Shown in pieces: positions 13,241 to 23,469 of a stretch of DNA of 64,000 nt. Under the pieces are notes generated by a model. The model was not told where the DNA came from and did no database searches. It worked only from the letters and a program-made list of their open reading frames with translations. The DNA comes from Chaetorhynchus papuensis (lineage: Eukaryota; Chordata; Aves; Passeriformes; Rhipiduridae), in the NCBI GenBank assembly GCA_013396525.1, contig VWYX01000757.1:132092-196091 (forward strand). Reading direction: 5' to 3'. The position numbers and the translations under genes are program-made. The number at the start of each line of letters is the position of its first letter. Position 1 is the first letter of the stretch.

Positions 13241-14074
13241 ATATTAAAAGGTGATGAAAACAGAGCAAACAGAGGCAGCTAACAGACATATCACTATGTG
13301 GGCATGGAAAAGAGCTGGAGATGCTGCTGAAGGCATCACAGGACTGAGCAGTAACAGGGCTGATGTGTCACTGGGCACAGTCCCCACTGACTGCAGCAAA
13401 TACAGTGGGCATGGCACAGCTGATTTGGAGAGAGGACAGGGCTGCCCAGGGCTGGGGCTGCAGGGCTGCCTGATGCATCTCACAGAGCTGGGGCTGGCGG
13501 AGGTGCTGCCCTGACTCTGGGAGCTGGGTCTGTCAACAGGGCAAGGAGCTGTGAAAAGGGCAGATGGCAGAGCATCGAGGGATATGTAAACAAAATGTAT
13601 GGGATCTTCTCTGAGACCACGCAAACAAGAGAGCTCAAAGCTCTGGGAGTGACAGGCAAAGACTGTTCACTGCATTGCAAATGGACACCTCTGTGGTAGC
13701 AGAGGCAGGGAGATGATGTTAGGAGGAAACAGCAGTGTGGCTGTGGTTGACACCCTGTTGTGGGAAAGCCTCCATCTACTGACCTGATTACTGTTAGGTA
13801 GGTTTGCTCCTTGCAGGGGATTCAGATCTCATTGTTCTTTCCCTTTCAAATGGTCAGAAGTTTCAGCCACCCTCAGAAATATTATAAGGTATGTATGGAT
13901 CCAGATAGACAGTGAAACATGATGTCCATTCAGTGGATTAACACAGCTCCCAGCTGTGAGGATTGCTCCATGGGAGGGGTCTTGTGGCGTAACAGAGGAG
14001 AGAGATAAAGCTGGATGTGGGACCCCAGTGCTGTTCTGGGGGCTTGGCCAACTTTCTGCCCCTGTTATTCGTAG
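13241..14074. other. GC-richer island, content unrecognised
   Basis: Base composition shifts clearly from the flanking AT-rich DNA, with tracts such as GGGCTGCCCAGGGCTGGGGC near 13440. Open frames exist on both strands (for example 13244-13624 minus and 13251-13514 plus) but they shadow each other, as expected for GC-rich DNA, and show no domain. It may be an old repeat or a decayed gene segment. CpG is not conspicuous, so I do not call a CpG-island promoter. Confidence 0.4.
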
Positions 14075-14245
14075 TCTCACAGGATGTTTTGGGTTGGAGG
14101 GGACCTTAAAGGTGATTTTGTCCTACCCCATTCCACTAGACCAGGTTGCTCCAAGCCCTGTTCAACCTAGCCTTGAATAGTACCAGGGATGAGACAGCCA
14201 CAACTTCTCTGGGCAACCTGTGCCAGTGACTCACCAGGACTCTGA
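14075..14245 (-). repeat. CR1 LINE 3' fragment
   Basis: Reading the plus strand, TTTTGGGTTGGAGGGGACCT is followed by TAAAGGTGATTTTGTCC, a degenerate CR1 3' end in reverse complement, then GCCTTGAATAGTACCAGGGA and CTCTGGGCAACCTGTGCCAG. On the minus strand this gives the CR1 ORF2 C-terminal reading FKARLNRAWSNLV. The copy is 5'-truncated near 14245, where a short TGCTCCCTCT-type tandem tract begins. Confidence 0.88.
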
Positions 14246-15080
14246 CCTGGCAATGCTCCCTCTTGCTCCCTCTTGCTCCATCTCAACAGGACTTGAAGGT
14301 TTTCTCCCCACACACTCCCCAGGATGAGCTGCTTTTGGGGTGACCAGGCAACACCACCCGACAGGCCATGACAGACTGGAAGGACCTGCAACTCCCACAC
14401 TGCACACCTCCATTCCACCCAGGTAAGGGCCACAGAGAGCTGCAGCTGCAGGTAATGCTCCCACTGTGGTAAGACAAAACCCTGCCCCATGGAGACAAGG
14501 AAAAGCCCTGCCATGAGGCAGATTTTCAAGGAAAGGTGTTAGTAACAGCTGTGCAGACTTCCCCTATTCCAGTCTTCAAGCTGCTGAGAAGGAATTTCCG
14601 CTTCATGATGGTCAAATGGTGATTAAAAAATATAGTTGTATTTTTTTCAATGCTTATACTTAGAATTGATAAGTTCCCCTTCCCACTGGTGCTGATGTTA
14701 TTGTTTAGTGCACTTTTTGCTGCCAAAAGTGGTGACAAATAATTTCCTTTATTTTTTTCTCTCTTAAAAAAGGAAGAATTTACAGTCCATAGAATTTATG
14801 ATCCTAAAATTCACAAAGGCATTATAAAAACAGATCTGTCCAAATAAGAGAAAAAGTTACTTTTCATTTCAAAGAAAAAGGAAACCAGGGACACCTCCAA
14901 ATCAACCACCCTTGTCCTTGTGGGGGAATTTACTTGCACCATGTAAACTGGGTGTCATGGATGACATGGCAAGTGGTGTCCGTCTTGGCCACAACATCCA
15001 TACAGCTATCGAGTTTCAAATCGCTGATGCCTGGCCTGCAACTCTCTTGCTCCTGAGATGGACCAGGCACAGATGAGCAC
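14246..15080. other. GC-richer DNA without a supported gene
   Basis: A pyrimidine-rich TGCTCCCTCT tandem tract at about 14250-14288 ends in CAACAG. A CAG/GTAAGG donor-like site follows at 14421/14422. The 133-nt interval between them has stops in all three plus-strand frames, so it cannot be an internal coding exon; a non-coding exon remains possible. The minus-strand frame at 14167-14529 runs into the CR1 copy and is not a gene. From about 14530 to 14880 the sequence returns to AT-rich. Confidence 0.4.
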
Positions 15081-15099
15081 AGTTGGAAAATCAGCATCT

Positions 15100-15105
15100 T
15101 TTATT
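15100..15105 (-). promoter_or_regulatory. Candidate AATAAA polyadenylation signal
   Basis: Plus-strand TTTATT reads AATAAA on the minus strand. It lies about 10 bases beyond a stop codon at 15113-15115 and at the 3' side of the repeat-bearing pseudogene-like segment. AATAAA is common in AT-rich DNA, so the position is suggestive only. Confidence 0.35.
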
Positions 15106-15662
15106 AACATGCTCACAGCAAACCCACCATGTGCTGTTCCCTCAGGGTGCCGCAAAGGCTCTGGGCCTGCTGCCATCCCTGGGGACCTGTCTGGTACTGG
15201 CAGTGGGGGGCACTAATCCTCTGGCCATCCCGTGCAGAGCCCAGAGCTCCCGCCTGAAGTGGAAGGGCCGTTTCTTGTAGAGAGCCCACTGCTTGCTGAG
15301 GACTTGGGTTTCCAGCTGGGGAGACAAGGGGCTGTGTGGGCGACAGGGGTTGTGCAGGGCAGCAACCTGGCTCTCTGCCCCTGCTGCTGTCACCTGCTTG
15401 CCGAAGGCAGAAGAAGATGCTGCCTTTTCCGTCTTGGGAGCTCCTCTTCCTCAGGACCTCCAGCCAGGGTAGCAGCTGCCAGCTGGGTATCTCTGGGACC
15501 TGCTGGAGCAGGAGATGTGTTGTGCAGGTCACCGACTGCCTCTTCTGCTGCCTCTATAGCCACACTGCTGGGACATCTGGGCACCTCCTTGGGACCAATA
15601 TGAGCGTCCTCATCATTCACCATGCCCAAGGGGTTGTCCCAGATGTAGCTGAGGTTATCTTC

Positions 15663-15860
15663 CCCCTGGGCCAGCTCTTAGATGTTGTAGTCTTTCCACT
15701 GGGATAACTCTTTGTCATGTTCATCTTCCCCTTTGAAAAGCTTATTGTGATTGTCTTTATCCCCTTGGGAGAGATCTTGGTCTCTCTTGTCTTCCATGTG
15801 GGACAGCTCTTTGTCATGTCCAACTTCCCCTTGAAATGGCTCTTTCTCGAAGCTGTCTTA
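15663..15860 (-). repeat. 33-bp tandem repeat, six units
   Basis: Units begin at 15663, 15696, 15729, 15762, 15795 and 15828, each exactly 33 bp apart. They share a plus-strand core like GGGACAGCTCTTTGTCATGT. Units differ at many positions but not in length, so the three-base register is kept across all six. On the minus strand this encodes 11-residue acidic/lysine repeats with one stop codon in the unit starting at 15663. Conserved length with diverged sequence is what a translated repeat would show. Confidence 0.8.
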
Positions 15861-15870
15861 TTTAAAATAG

Positions 15871-18800
15871 CTCTGATTTTATACAAAAAAAAAAAAAAAA
15901 ATCCCAAATAGTATACCAAACAGATACGGTTACCAATCAAAAACATTTGTACCATTGAAAGACTCAGTTTAAACCTATTACTTAATACATAATATAGGGG
16001 CCTTACTAGACCCACAATTCCTCCATCTGTATCCTGTTTCTACAACGCACACTTAACTTGATCAACACAGAGTGTTACAAGTATAATTTTAAAGCCTTGT
16101 TTCCATGTTTGGAGTTTTTTTGTCGAATTCTTTTAAAATCACTTCACATAACTTTAATGATTGTACCATCTACAACCATCTACAGACATTGTTCACTTAT
16201 TTTAAGACTTGAATCTCATTGTCACTTTCAAGAAGGAATAGGCTTGAAAGCAGTCAGAAGAATATTTTGTTCTAATCTCTGTTTCACGAGTGCTGTTGAA
16301 GTGCTAAATACCCTTCACAATAAATGAGAAAGGAGAATTTCTGTCTCTCTGTCATCAACCCACTCAAGGTACTAGAAAAATTGGGCTAGCCACATTGAGT
16401 TTCAGATAAAACCACAGTTAAAGGATTTAACAGGTTTTAAGTAAGAATAATTATGACTGCCTTTTAAATTTTTAAACTCTTATCAACATAGCCCTTATCA
16501 AGAGATGTTCTTTAATCCTGAGTACACCACTTTGCTTTTTCTACTTCTTCTTCTCCAGCTTCACATTCCTTTTAATCCTTAATAATTCATGGAATCTTTC
16601 ATAGTTTCATACTGACTCTTATGAACTTCCTTCAGAATTCAAGGTGCAGTTTTGAATATTCTCCAAAGTTCTTCCAATTTATTTTAGTGCATCTCACTTT
16701 GTTCATAGGCTTTTTTAATTCACTCAAAGTTAATTTTCTGAAATTGAACATACTAGTATTCTTGTATTATATAGTCCCACTTATTATTATTATGTTGTCT
16801 GAAAATAGCTGGTGGTAAACATTTCCAGGATTATTTTTAAACTTCAGTCTTTTTTTTTGTTTTCTGTTGCAAAAAAGGGCAACTCATAGTTATATGTTTC
16901 AACAGATGTGATTCAGTGATATTCGAGACTACAACAGTTTCTTCTTTTGGGTAGAAAAGGATCTATATAGGTCCAAAATATCTCCCTGCTATTTGTCTGT
17001 GGCAGGTCTGACAACCTAACAGCTTCTTTCATATTAATTTTCTTTCAGTGAAGTCTCTGGTACAATATGTAATCAGCTTTTGCAATGATATTTCCTTTCA
17101 TTTCCTTTAATTTTCATTTTGGTTTCAAAATTGAAGCAGAAGTTATTAAAACAGTGGAAAAGAGAAAATTATTTTAATTTGTTGGCATCAAAAATATGGA
17201 AAATAATGTTACGAATTGTTATCATAGAATGTAGTGTATTTTTAATTGTTCATACTTGTAAGAGACAAAACAAAATATGCTGTCACTACAATTCAAGGGC
17301 TTCTGTCTAAGCCCCTTTTCATATTTAATTGGTGAGGAAAGCACAGTCCTTTCTCCCAAAAATGCTGGCTTGTAAAATGCATGATAATTTACCTAAGAGA
17401 GTTAAAAAAAAAAGGTATTTTCATATCTTGGCTGTTTGTAATGTTATTTGGAACAATTTTCAAATTCTCCATTCATGATGAAATTACTCCCAAGATACTA
17501 TTTAACTCCACCTTCCTTCAGCAGCCAAATTTACTTTTAATTAAGAGTAGAGCCTTGAAGCATGGAAGTTTCTAGCTATCCATTTTAGAGGCAGTTGGAA
17601 GAGACTGATGGAGCTTGGATAAAAACAGGCAGACAAAATAGCTGGTACACAATGTCTTAATTTTCTCCATCCAGCTGGCACGTCACTTTTGACCTAGACT
17701 GATATGCCTTTTCTCCCTACAGAGTTGCTCAGCTACAATCTACAGATTCCCCAGTGATGAAACAGTGATTAAGTGTAGGTTTCACATACCCTTTCCAACA
17801 GTGACTTCACATTGCTTGCTTTCACCTTACAAGTTTTCTGCAGGGATGACAAGTGCTCCTATAGGTCATTCCAAGTCCATCATGTTCTAGATGGGCACAG
17901 GCTACAGTCGTGGCCCCTACAGCTGCGAGGGTCAGGTCCAGATTGGTTAGGGCAAGTGCTGCTGAGACTGAGCAGTCAGTCAAATATCCTGCTGTCACTG
18001 AGTTTTTGGTCTTTTGATGCAGAGGTAATCTTTAGCAGAGATATTCCTATACAATCCTCAACACTAGCTGTGGCAGCTAACCCCTTGTTAGCCCTAAGAA
18101 TAATAACCAGAATGAGAGAAAGTGAGGAATGAAGGAAGGGAGAAGGGGAAGGAGGAACAGACAAAAAGAGGAAAGGAAACTATAAATAGGAAGACAAAAA
18201 AGAAAAAAGCTTAATTTTTAAAAATTCATTAAGCTCTATTGATCCACTGAGGATAATAGCATGATATGCAACATGTAGACAAAATGAGATGGAAAGAATG
18301 GAAGTGGAGTGTGGGAGGGCAGAGCCATAGGGCTGTCTTCTCCATTGGCCAGGGAGATTGCAACAAACTGATCACTTTATGGCTTCTCTTCATTTCGACA
18401 GATGAAGAGGTAGGTTACATGAAGAGGTAGACTACTAGAGATATAATTTTCCAGAGATTCTTACAAGTGCATAGAGAATTAGAAATCCCCAATTTTGAAA
18501 TTATTTTTATTTTGTGACTTAACAAAGTTATATTTATAGCATAAATGCTTTTCTCACAATGCTTATGCATTGCAGAAACAGGGATTTCCAGTTCAGATAT
18601 GTGAAACAATCTATATCTCATGAAAGAGTAAACATGCTTTGTTTTAGATTGTATAAAAATAACTAAAGAAGATAAAAAGTGTATCTATCTTTGGCTGGTT
18701 GTTAATGTTTCTTCAACATTTGAAAATACTCTATAAACATAGTTCAAAATCTTTTCAAAAGAAATAGCCGTTTCTGGACAGCAATTTACTCTATCCTTGC

Positions 18801-21800
18801 AGGAAGTTAAAAATAACATTAGAAAATTTTTTTCTTTTTAGATCTATTTTCCTCTCCACTCACTATAAGGAGTGCGTTCATTAAAGATTGTCCCGACCTG
18901 TCTAAGCCTGCACTTGGTTTTGGTTTTTTGGGGTTTTTTTATCTCTGAAAAAATAGCTCTGTGTTCTGGTCTTCACATCACCACTGTACTGCAAACTGGT
19001 GATTCTCCAGCATGTCTTTGCTAAGTAATCACATTCGATCATCTATACAGAATGCAAGCACAATGAGCCTCATATTCACAGATTTCTGCCTGACAAAGAT
19101 AAGCCTATTAGATGAAATTAATGGGGTCGCACAAGTCACCACCATCATCTTCATAAGAAATCACCATTTCTATTTGTTTGATCTCTGGTGATTTGTCAGA
19201 GATATGAAATTAAGGGCACTTCTATGTATGTCCTCTGTCCAACATCTCCAGAAAGAACTTGCATTTCTAATTTCATTTTGATGATTCATGATTTTTTTTT
19301 CCCATACACTAATGTGCATAAGCTTGACAGGAAATAGTTATTGCTTGATTTCTTTCCAGACATGCTGTTCATCTTAAACACTACCTTGTAAATCAATTGG
19401 AAACCAGAAAGCAATTATTTAAATTAAGGAATTTATGTTTAAGTATCAGAACTACTCAACTAAAACAAATGAAAAGGTAAATTATTCAGTGCCTATTTAC
19501 AGCTGTTTATAGTTGTCATTATTTACAATCGTCTCTCATAAGCTTGAAAATGAAATATTTTCCATGTCGACTAATTTTTCCATTGAATCATTAAAATATT
19601 ATCATTGGAAAAATACATAAAATATTTAAATATCATTAGTTTTCATTCTGTTTGGGTAAAATGGTTGCTCTAAAGATGCAGAAGGAATTTAAATAGTAAA
19701 AGTTTGCTTTCTAAAGATGACCTCTTCTGCCTCCCTCTCATGACCACAGAATGGATAACACTTGTTGCCAATATAAATCATAATTTTCACATAAAGATAG
19801 ACAGAAAGCTTCAGACCCACACTGTTTTAGGAAACAGGATAACTAAGTAAAATGACTACCTATGGACATGTTTATAGTGCTCTAGTTGGGTAGGATATTA
19901 CAGTAACTGTCCATTATACTCTTAACAGCCATAATCTCATAGAGTGCTATTCACCAAATGGCTCTCAGCTCCCGTAATAGCACTGGGCAGGGTCCTACGG
20001 CTCAGCTCAATTAAAACTGCTCTGACAGGGCAAGACCATTTTGGCAGACAGCACTATTGCTCTTTCATATAAAAGAGCCCTGGGAACACAATGAACAATC
20101 TCTGCACCATAATGGATGAACTGGAGCTAATGTTCAGTGATGCAGTACAGATTTACTAAGCTAATGCAAGTTGACTGTGCTGTGACATACCATACACAGC
20201 TTTCTAGAAATGATTACACATTTTAGTACTATGCTGTCTAGGTGTCAGTTTTGCTGCTTCAGTACTGTGAAATAATACATGCAGAGACAAAATGCCAGTT
20301 ATAGATTACATGTAAAATCGGGTTTTAAATAATCAAAAATCCAACAGAAGGAGGCAACAGTATTTCTCTTGTTTTCTGGTTAGTCTATGAACAGATCAGG
20401 TTTTTTTATTCCTTCCTTATATCTGAAAAAAAAAAGATGTCTATATCTATATCCATATCTGTACTTATATCATCTCTGCTTATCCCTTATATAATTTCTG
20501 ATTTTATGTACATTTATTACATATAACATATATAGGCGGGTGTATAAATAAACTATTTATTTGTTTGTTGTTTGCTTGTGATTCATGTGTGTCTTCCTCA
20601 AAAACTGAACTGGATTTTCATAACACTCATTTCTTTACTCCAAGGCCAAAATAGTCAACCCACAATCACTGTCAACAGTCTTCTTACAAGTGGATTGAGC
20701 TAACAAAGACAGATATAATATATTCCGTAAAGATAGATGTAATACATAAATCCTGCCTCTTTTTATCTCTCCTAAGTAAAAATATAGGTCTGAATAAAAG
20801 TATTGTAATCAAAATTCAGTGGTTTCAGCTGTGACCCTTTAGGAACAAAGCTGTCAAACAGAACTCTAAAAGAGAAAAAAGAAAGTCTTGTGATAGTACT
20901 CTTTTATTTCTTGCAAAATTCACATTTATTGTATGTAGATGCAGTTGTATACAGGTTTGACTATCGTGTTTTTTCATCAGCATACACACTGTTATTGCTA
21001 TTGACTGCAAGGGAAATTCTCAAAATATGTGACAACATACGCACATGAAAAGTTGTTTCTATTTGCCATTTCCAATTTATTTGGGGTCATTTCTGTAATT
21101 TCACTCAGTAAATTTGATAAAATGTCCATGTACTTTATATGATCACATGGGGGTACTGGTGAATGACTAAGTAATCTCATAAACACATCAGAATCAGTAG
21201 CAATCAGGATCAATTGCACTTCAGATAAATTATTGCAACATATGAATCAGTCATCTACTAATTCAGACAACTAAATATGTCACTCAGTGTTTTTTAATGG
21301 GATTTGAGTAATAACCTAAGTGACTTTTCCAGCTCCCATTAGTGTTTCTGAGGGACTTAGTCCTAGCACAAAGCAATACCTCAATTACTTACTCACTGCA
21401 CGTCAGAAAGGCAGTGTTGTTACCCAGAGTCCAATAAATCAATACAAACAAACCCATGAGACTGAGCAGACTTTAGAAAATGTTATGAATGAGGTGTAAT
21501 ATTACGTGGACATGGGCATCTTTAATATGATATCAGGAGAATGCAGCAGATGAGCCAAGATGGTCAGAAAGGAGGCAAGGTTTACTCACAGCAATTTCTC
21601 TGCCTCATTGTCCATCCAGTAGAAATGCAAACCCAGATGCTGACTGGATGTAAAGATGAATTTGTACTAATATCTCGTATAATTTCACTGTGGCCTTTGG
21701 AGTGAGGTGACAGAGACACGACAGTCAACAACGCCACGAGGAATGACCTGTGCCATGAAGTGGCCTTTTTTCCAGGCAATGGAGCAGGCACTAGACATTC

Positions 21801-22880
21801 TGTCTGATGTTTTGGCTGAAAATCTGCCAGATGTATCCCAGCGTTTTCACATGTAGTTCCATGAAGAAGGCCTCAAAATCAGCATAACTTCCATTCCCAG
21901 GTGGAATCCAAGTATCGTTTTCCTCTTTTGCAAACACTGAAATGCAAATTGTCATTTGGCATAAAAGATATTAGTGTCCAAAATGACACTAATAGGCAGT
22001 GGTAATATCATGGTGTGTTTGTAACTATATGCACATATGTGCCAGTACATAATGACAATTCAGAATGTGCTTTATTCTGTGCAAAATAGGCTTGTATGTA
22101 CATTTCTGACATCTACTGAGCACTATTTTAAAATATCCTGAAATATTCTAAATCAAAATGCTTTTATTTTCTTATGTAATTATACATTTCCACTTGTTTT
22201 CCTTATATCAGTAAGAGACCTGTGGGCTACCTTTAAGACAGAAAGAAAGGTAGTTTTCAGTAGTCATATGAAGCCCCCTTGCAATGGCATTAAAAGGCAT
22301 TCCAAGGTTCCCTCACCGAAAGTGATTTGACTATGTGCCTAAATCAACATACACATTAATATGATAAATTACTGTAATATTGAACATGCAAGTGAGAAAT
22401 TAACTATGCGCAGTTTTCCTGTTTCAGTTTTTAATTTGTTTTAATTTGTTTTAAATTTGTTTTAATAACCATGCTGATAGAGGACATAAAAAAAAGCAAA
22501 AAAAAATCCACAAAACTATTCTAAAATAGAATATATAAAGCAACAGCAAGAGTAAGAGGAATTTCCTCTCTCTTTGAGGAAAATGGTTTTAATGTTAAGT
22601 ACAGGAGACTACCTTTAGTGCTTAAACTTTACTTTAAAAGCAACTGTAAAACCCCTGAGTATCCATTGACCTATTACCCAGCCTTTCCTGCCTCTAACTT
22701 GTCTTCTTGAGATTACTCTTCTGTTAAATATTAGTGAACATTGTGATTACATCTAAAATGCCATTGAATAATTCAGCAATGTTTAAATTATTTCCTAAAT
22801 CTAAAACAAAAATATTTTTTCATATCTAAGAAAGAGGAAAATCCTTTCATTTCAATCAAGTAATTTACAAGATTGTCATG
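15871..22880. other. Long AT-rich region without a supported gene
   Basis: About 7 kb. Purine-rich sequence spans roughly 18108-18180. A 12-bp near-tandem duplication (ATGAAGAGGTAG) occurs at 18402 and 18419. A TTGTTTTAAT-type tandem patch lies at about 22432-22466. A slightly GC-richer patch at 17640-18060 carries a 106-codon plus-strand frame with no recognisable domain. I see no repeat family or RNA gene. Confidence 0.5.
22432..22466 (+). repeat. Short 10-11-bp tandem repeat
   Basis: Three to four copies of TTTTTAATTTG/TTTTAATTTG/TTTTAAATTTG follow one another. This is a low-complexity T/A/G tract. Confidence 0.7.
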
Positions 22881-22883
22881 AAC

Positions 22884-23468
22884 TCATAGAATTACAGAAT
22901 GGTTTGGGTTGTCTAATCTAACCCTTCTCTCTTTTAGTTTAAAACTGTTGACCCTTGTCCTGTCACTACAGTCCTTTCCAAAAGGTCCCTCTTTGTCTTA
23001 TAAGCCCCCTTTATATACTGAGAGGCTGCAGCAAATCGTCCCTGAAGCCTTCTCTTTTCCTAGCTAAACAACCCCAGCTCTCTCAGACCTTGTTCACAGG
23101 AGAGGGGCCATGCCTATCTTGAGCTGTGAATGCCAGGGCTGGGCACAGCACTCTAGACAGGGTCTCATTAGAGCATAGCAGAAGGAGACAATCACCTGCC
23201 TTGACCTGCTGGCCATGCTTCTTTTGATGCAACTCAGGATATGTTGGTTTTGGGATGCAAACACATCATGCTGTTTCATGTCCAATTTTTCATCCACCAT
23301 TATCCCCAAGTCCCCTTCCTCAGGGCTGCTCTTTATTCATTCAGCTCCAGTCTGAATTGGCACTGGAGACTGATTGCCCCGAACCAGGCACAGGACCTTG
23401 TACTTCGCCTCATTGAACTTCACGAGGTTCACAAGGTCCCACCTCTCAAGCCTCTCAAGAACTATTAT
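22884..23468 (-). repeat. CR1 LINE, 3' part with C-terminal reverse-transcriptase ORF relic
   Basis: The plus strand opens with TCATAGAATTACAGAATGGT, the reverse complement of the CR1 terminal repeat. It then shows CTCTCAGACCTTGTTCACAG and CAGGGCTGGGCACAGCACTC, standard CR1 3' landmarks, and ends near CTTCACGAGGTTCACAAGGT. The minus strand keeps an open 71-codon stretch (23094-23309) with VDEKLDMKQHDVFA and CIKRSMASRSRQVI, matching the C-terminal part of the CR1 ORF2 protein (endonuclease/reverse transcriptase). It is the longest CR1 copy in the window, though still 5'-truncated, with indels and stops outside that stretch. It is inactive. Confidence 0.93.
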
Positions 23469-23469
23469 C

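Larger units (their letters stand above)
15081..15870 (-). pseudogene. Unrecognised pseudogene-like 3' exon or retrocopy with 11-codon repeats
   Basis: I do not recognise the family. On the minus strand a run of about 17 T (15884-15900) precedes two YAG sites, followed by an acidic, lysine-rich frame from about 15860. That frame contains 11-residue units such as HDKELSHMEDK, DQDLSQGDKDN and HDKELSQWKDY. The units match a 33-bp DNA repeat. An in-frame TAA lies at 15678-15680. The same frame then continues through NLSYIWDNPLGMVNDEDAHI to a tail ending PSASR before 15390. A second frame (down to 15142) continues with KTEKAASSAFGKQVTAAG and KKRPFHFRRELWALHGMARG, which suggests a frameshift near 15430. 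AATAAA (plus-strand TTTATT, 15100-15105) sits just downstream. The premature stop and frame change argue for a pseudogene. A terminal exon of a fast-evolving gene is the alternative. No poly(A) tail follows the signal, so a recent retrocopy is not shown. Confidence 0.45.

Noticed and set aside
14167..14529. 120-codon minus-strand frame starting MKICLMAGLFLVS
   Set aside because: The hydrophobic start imitates a signal peptide, but the frame runs into a CR1 fragment and overlaps two other open frames in GC-rich DNA.
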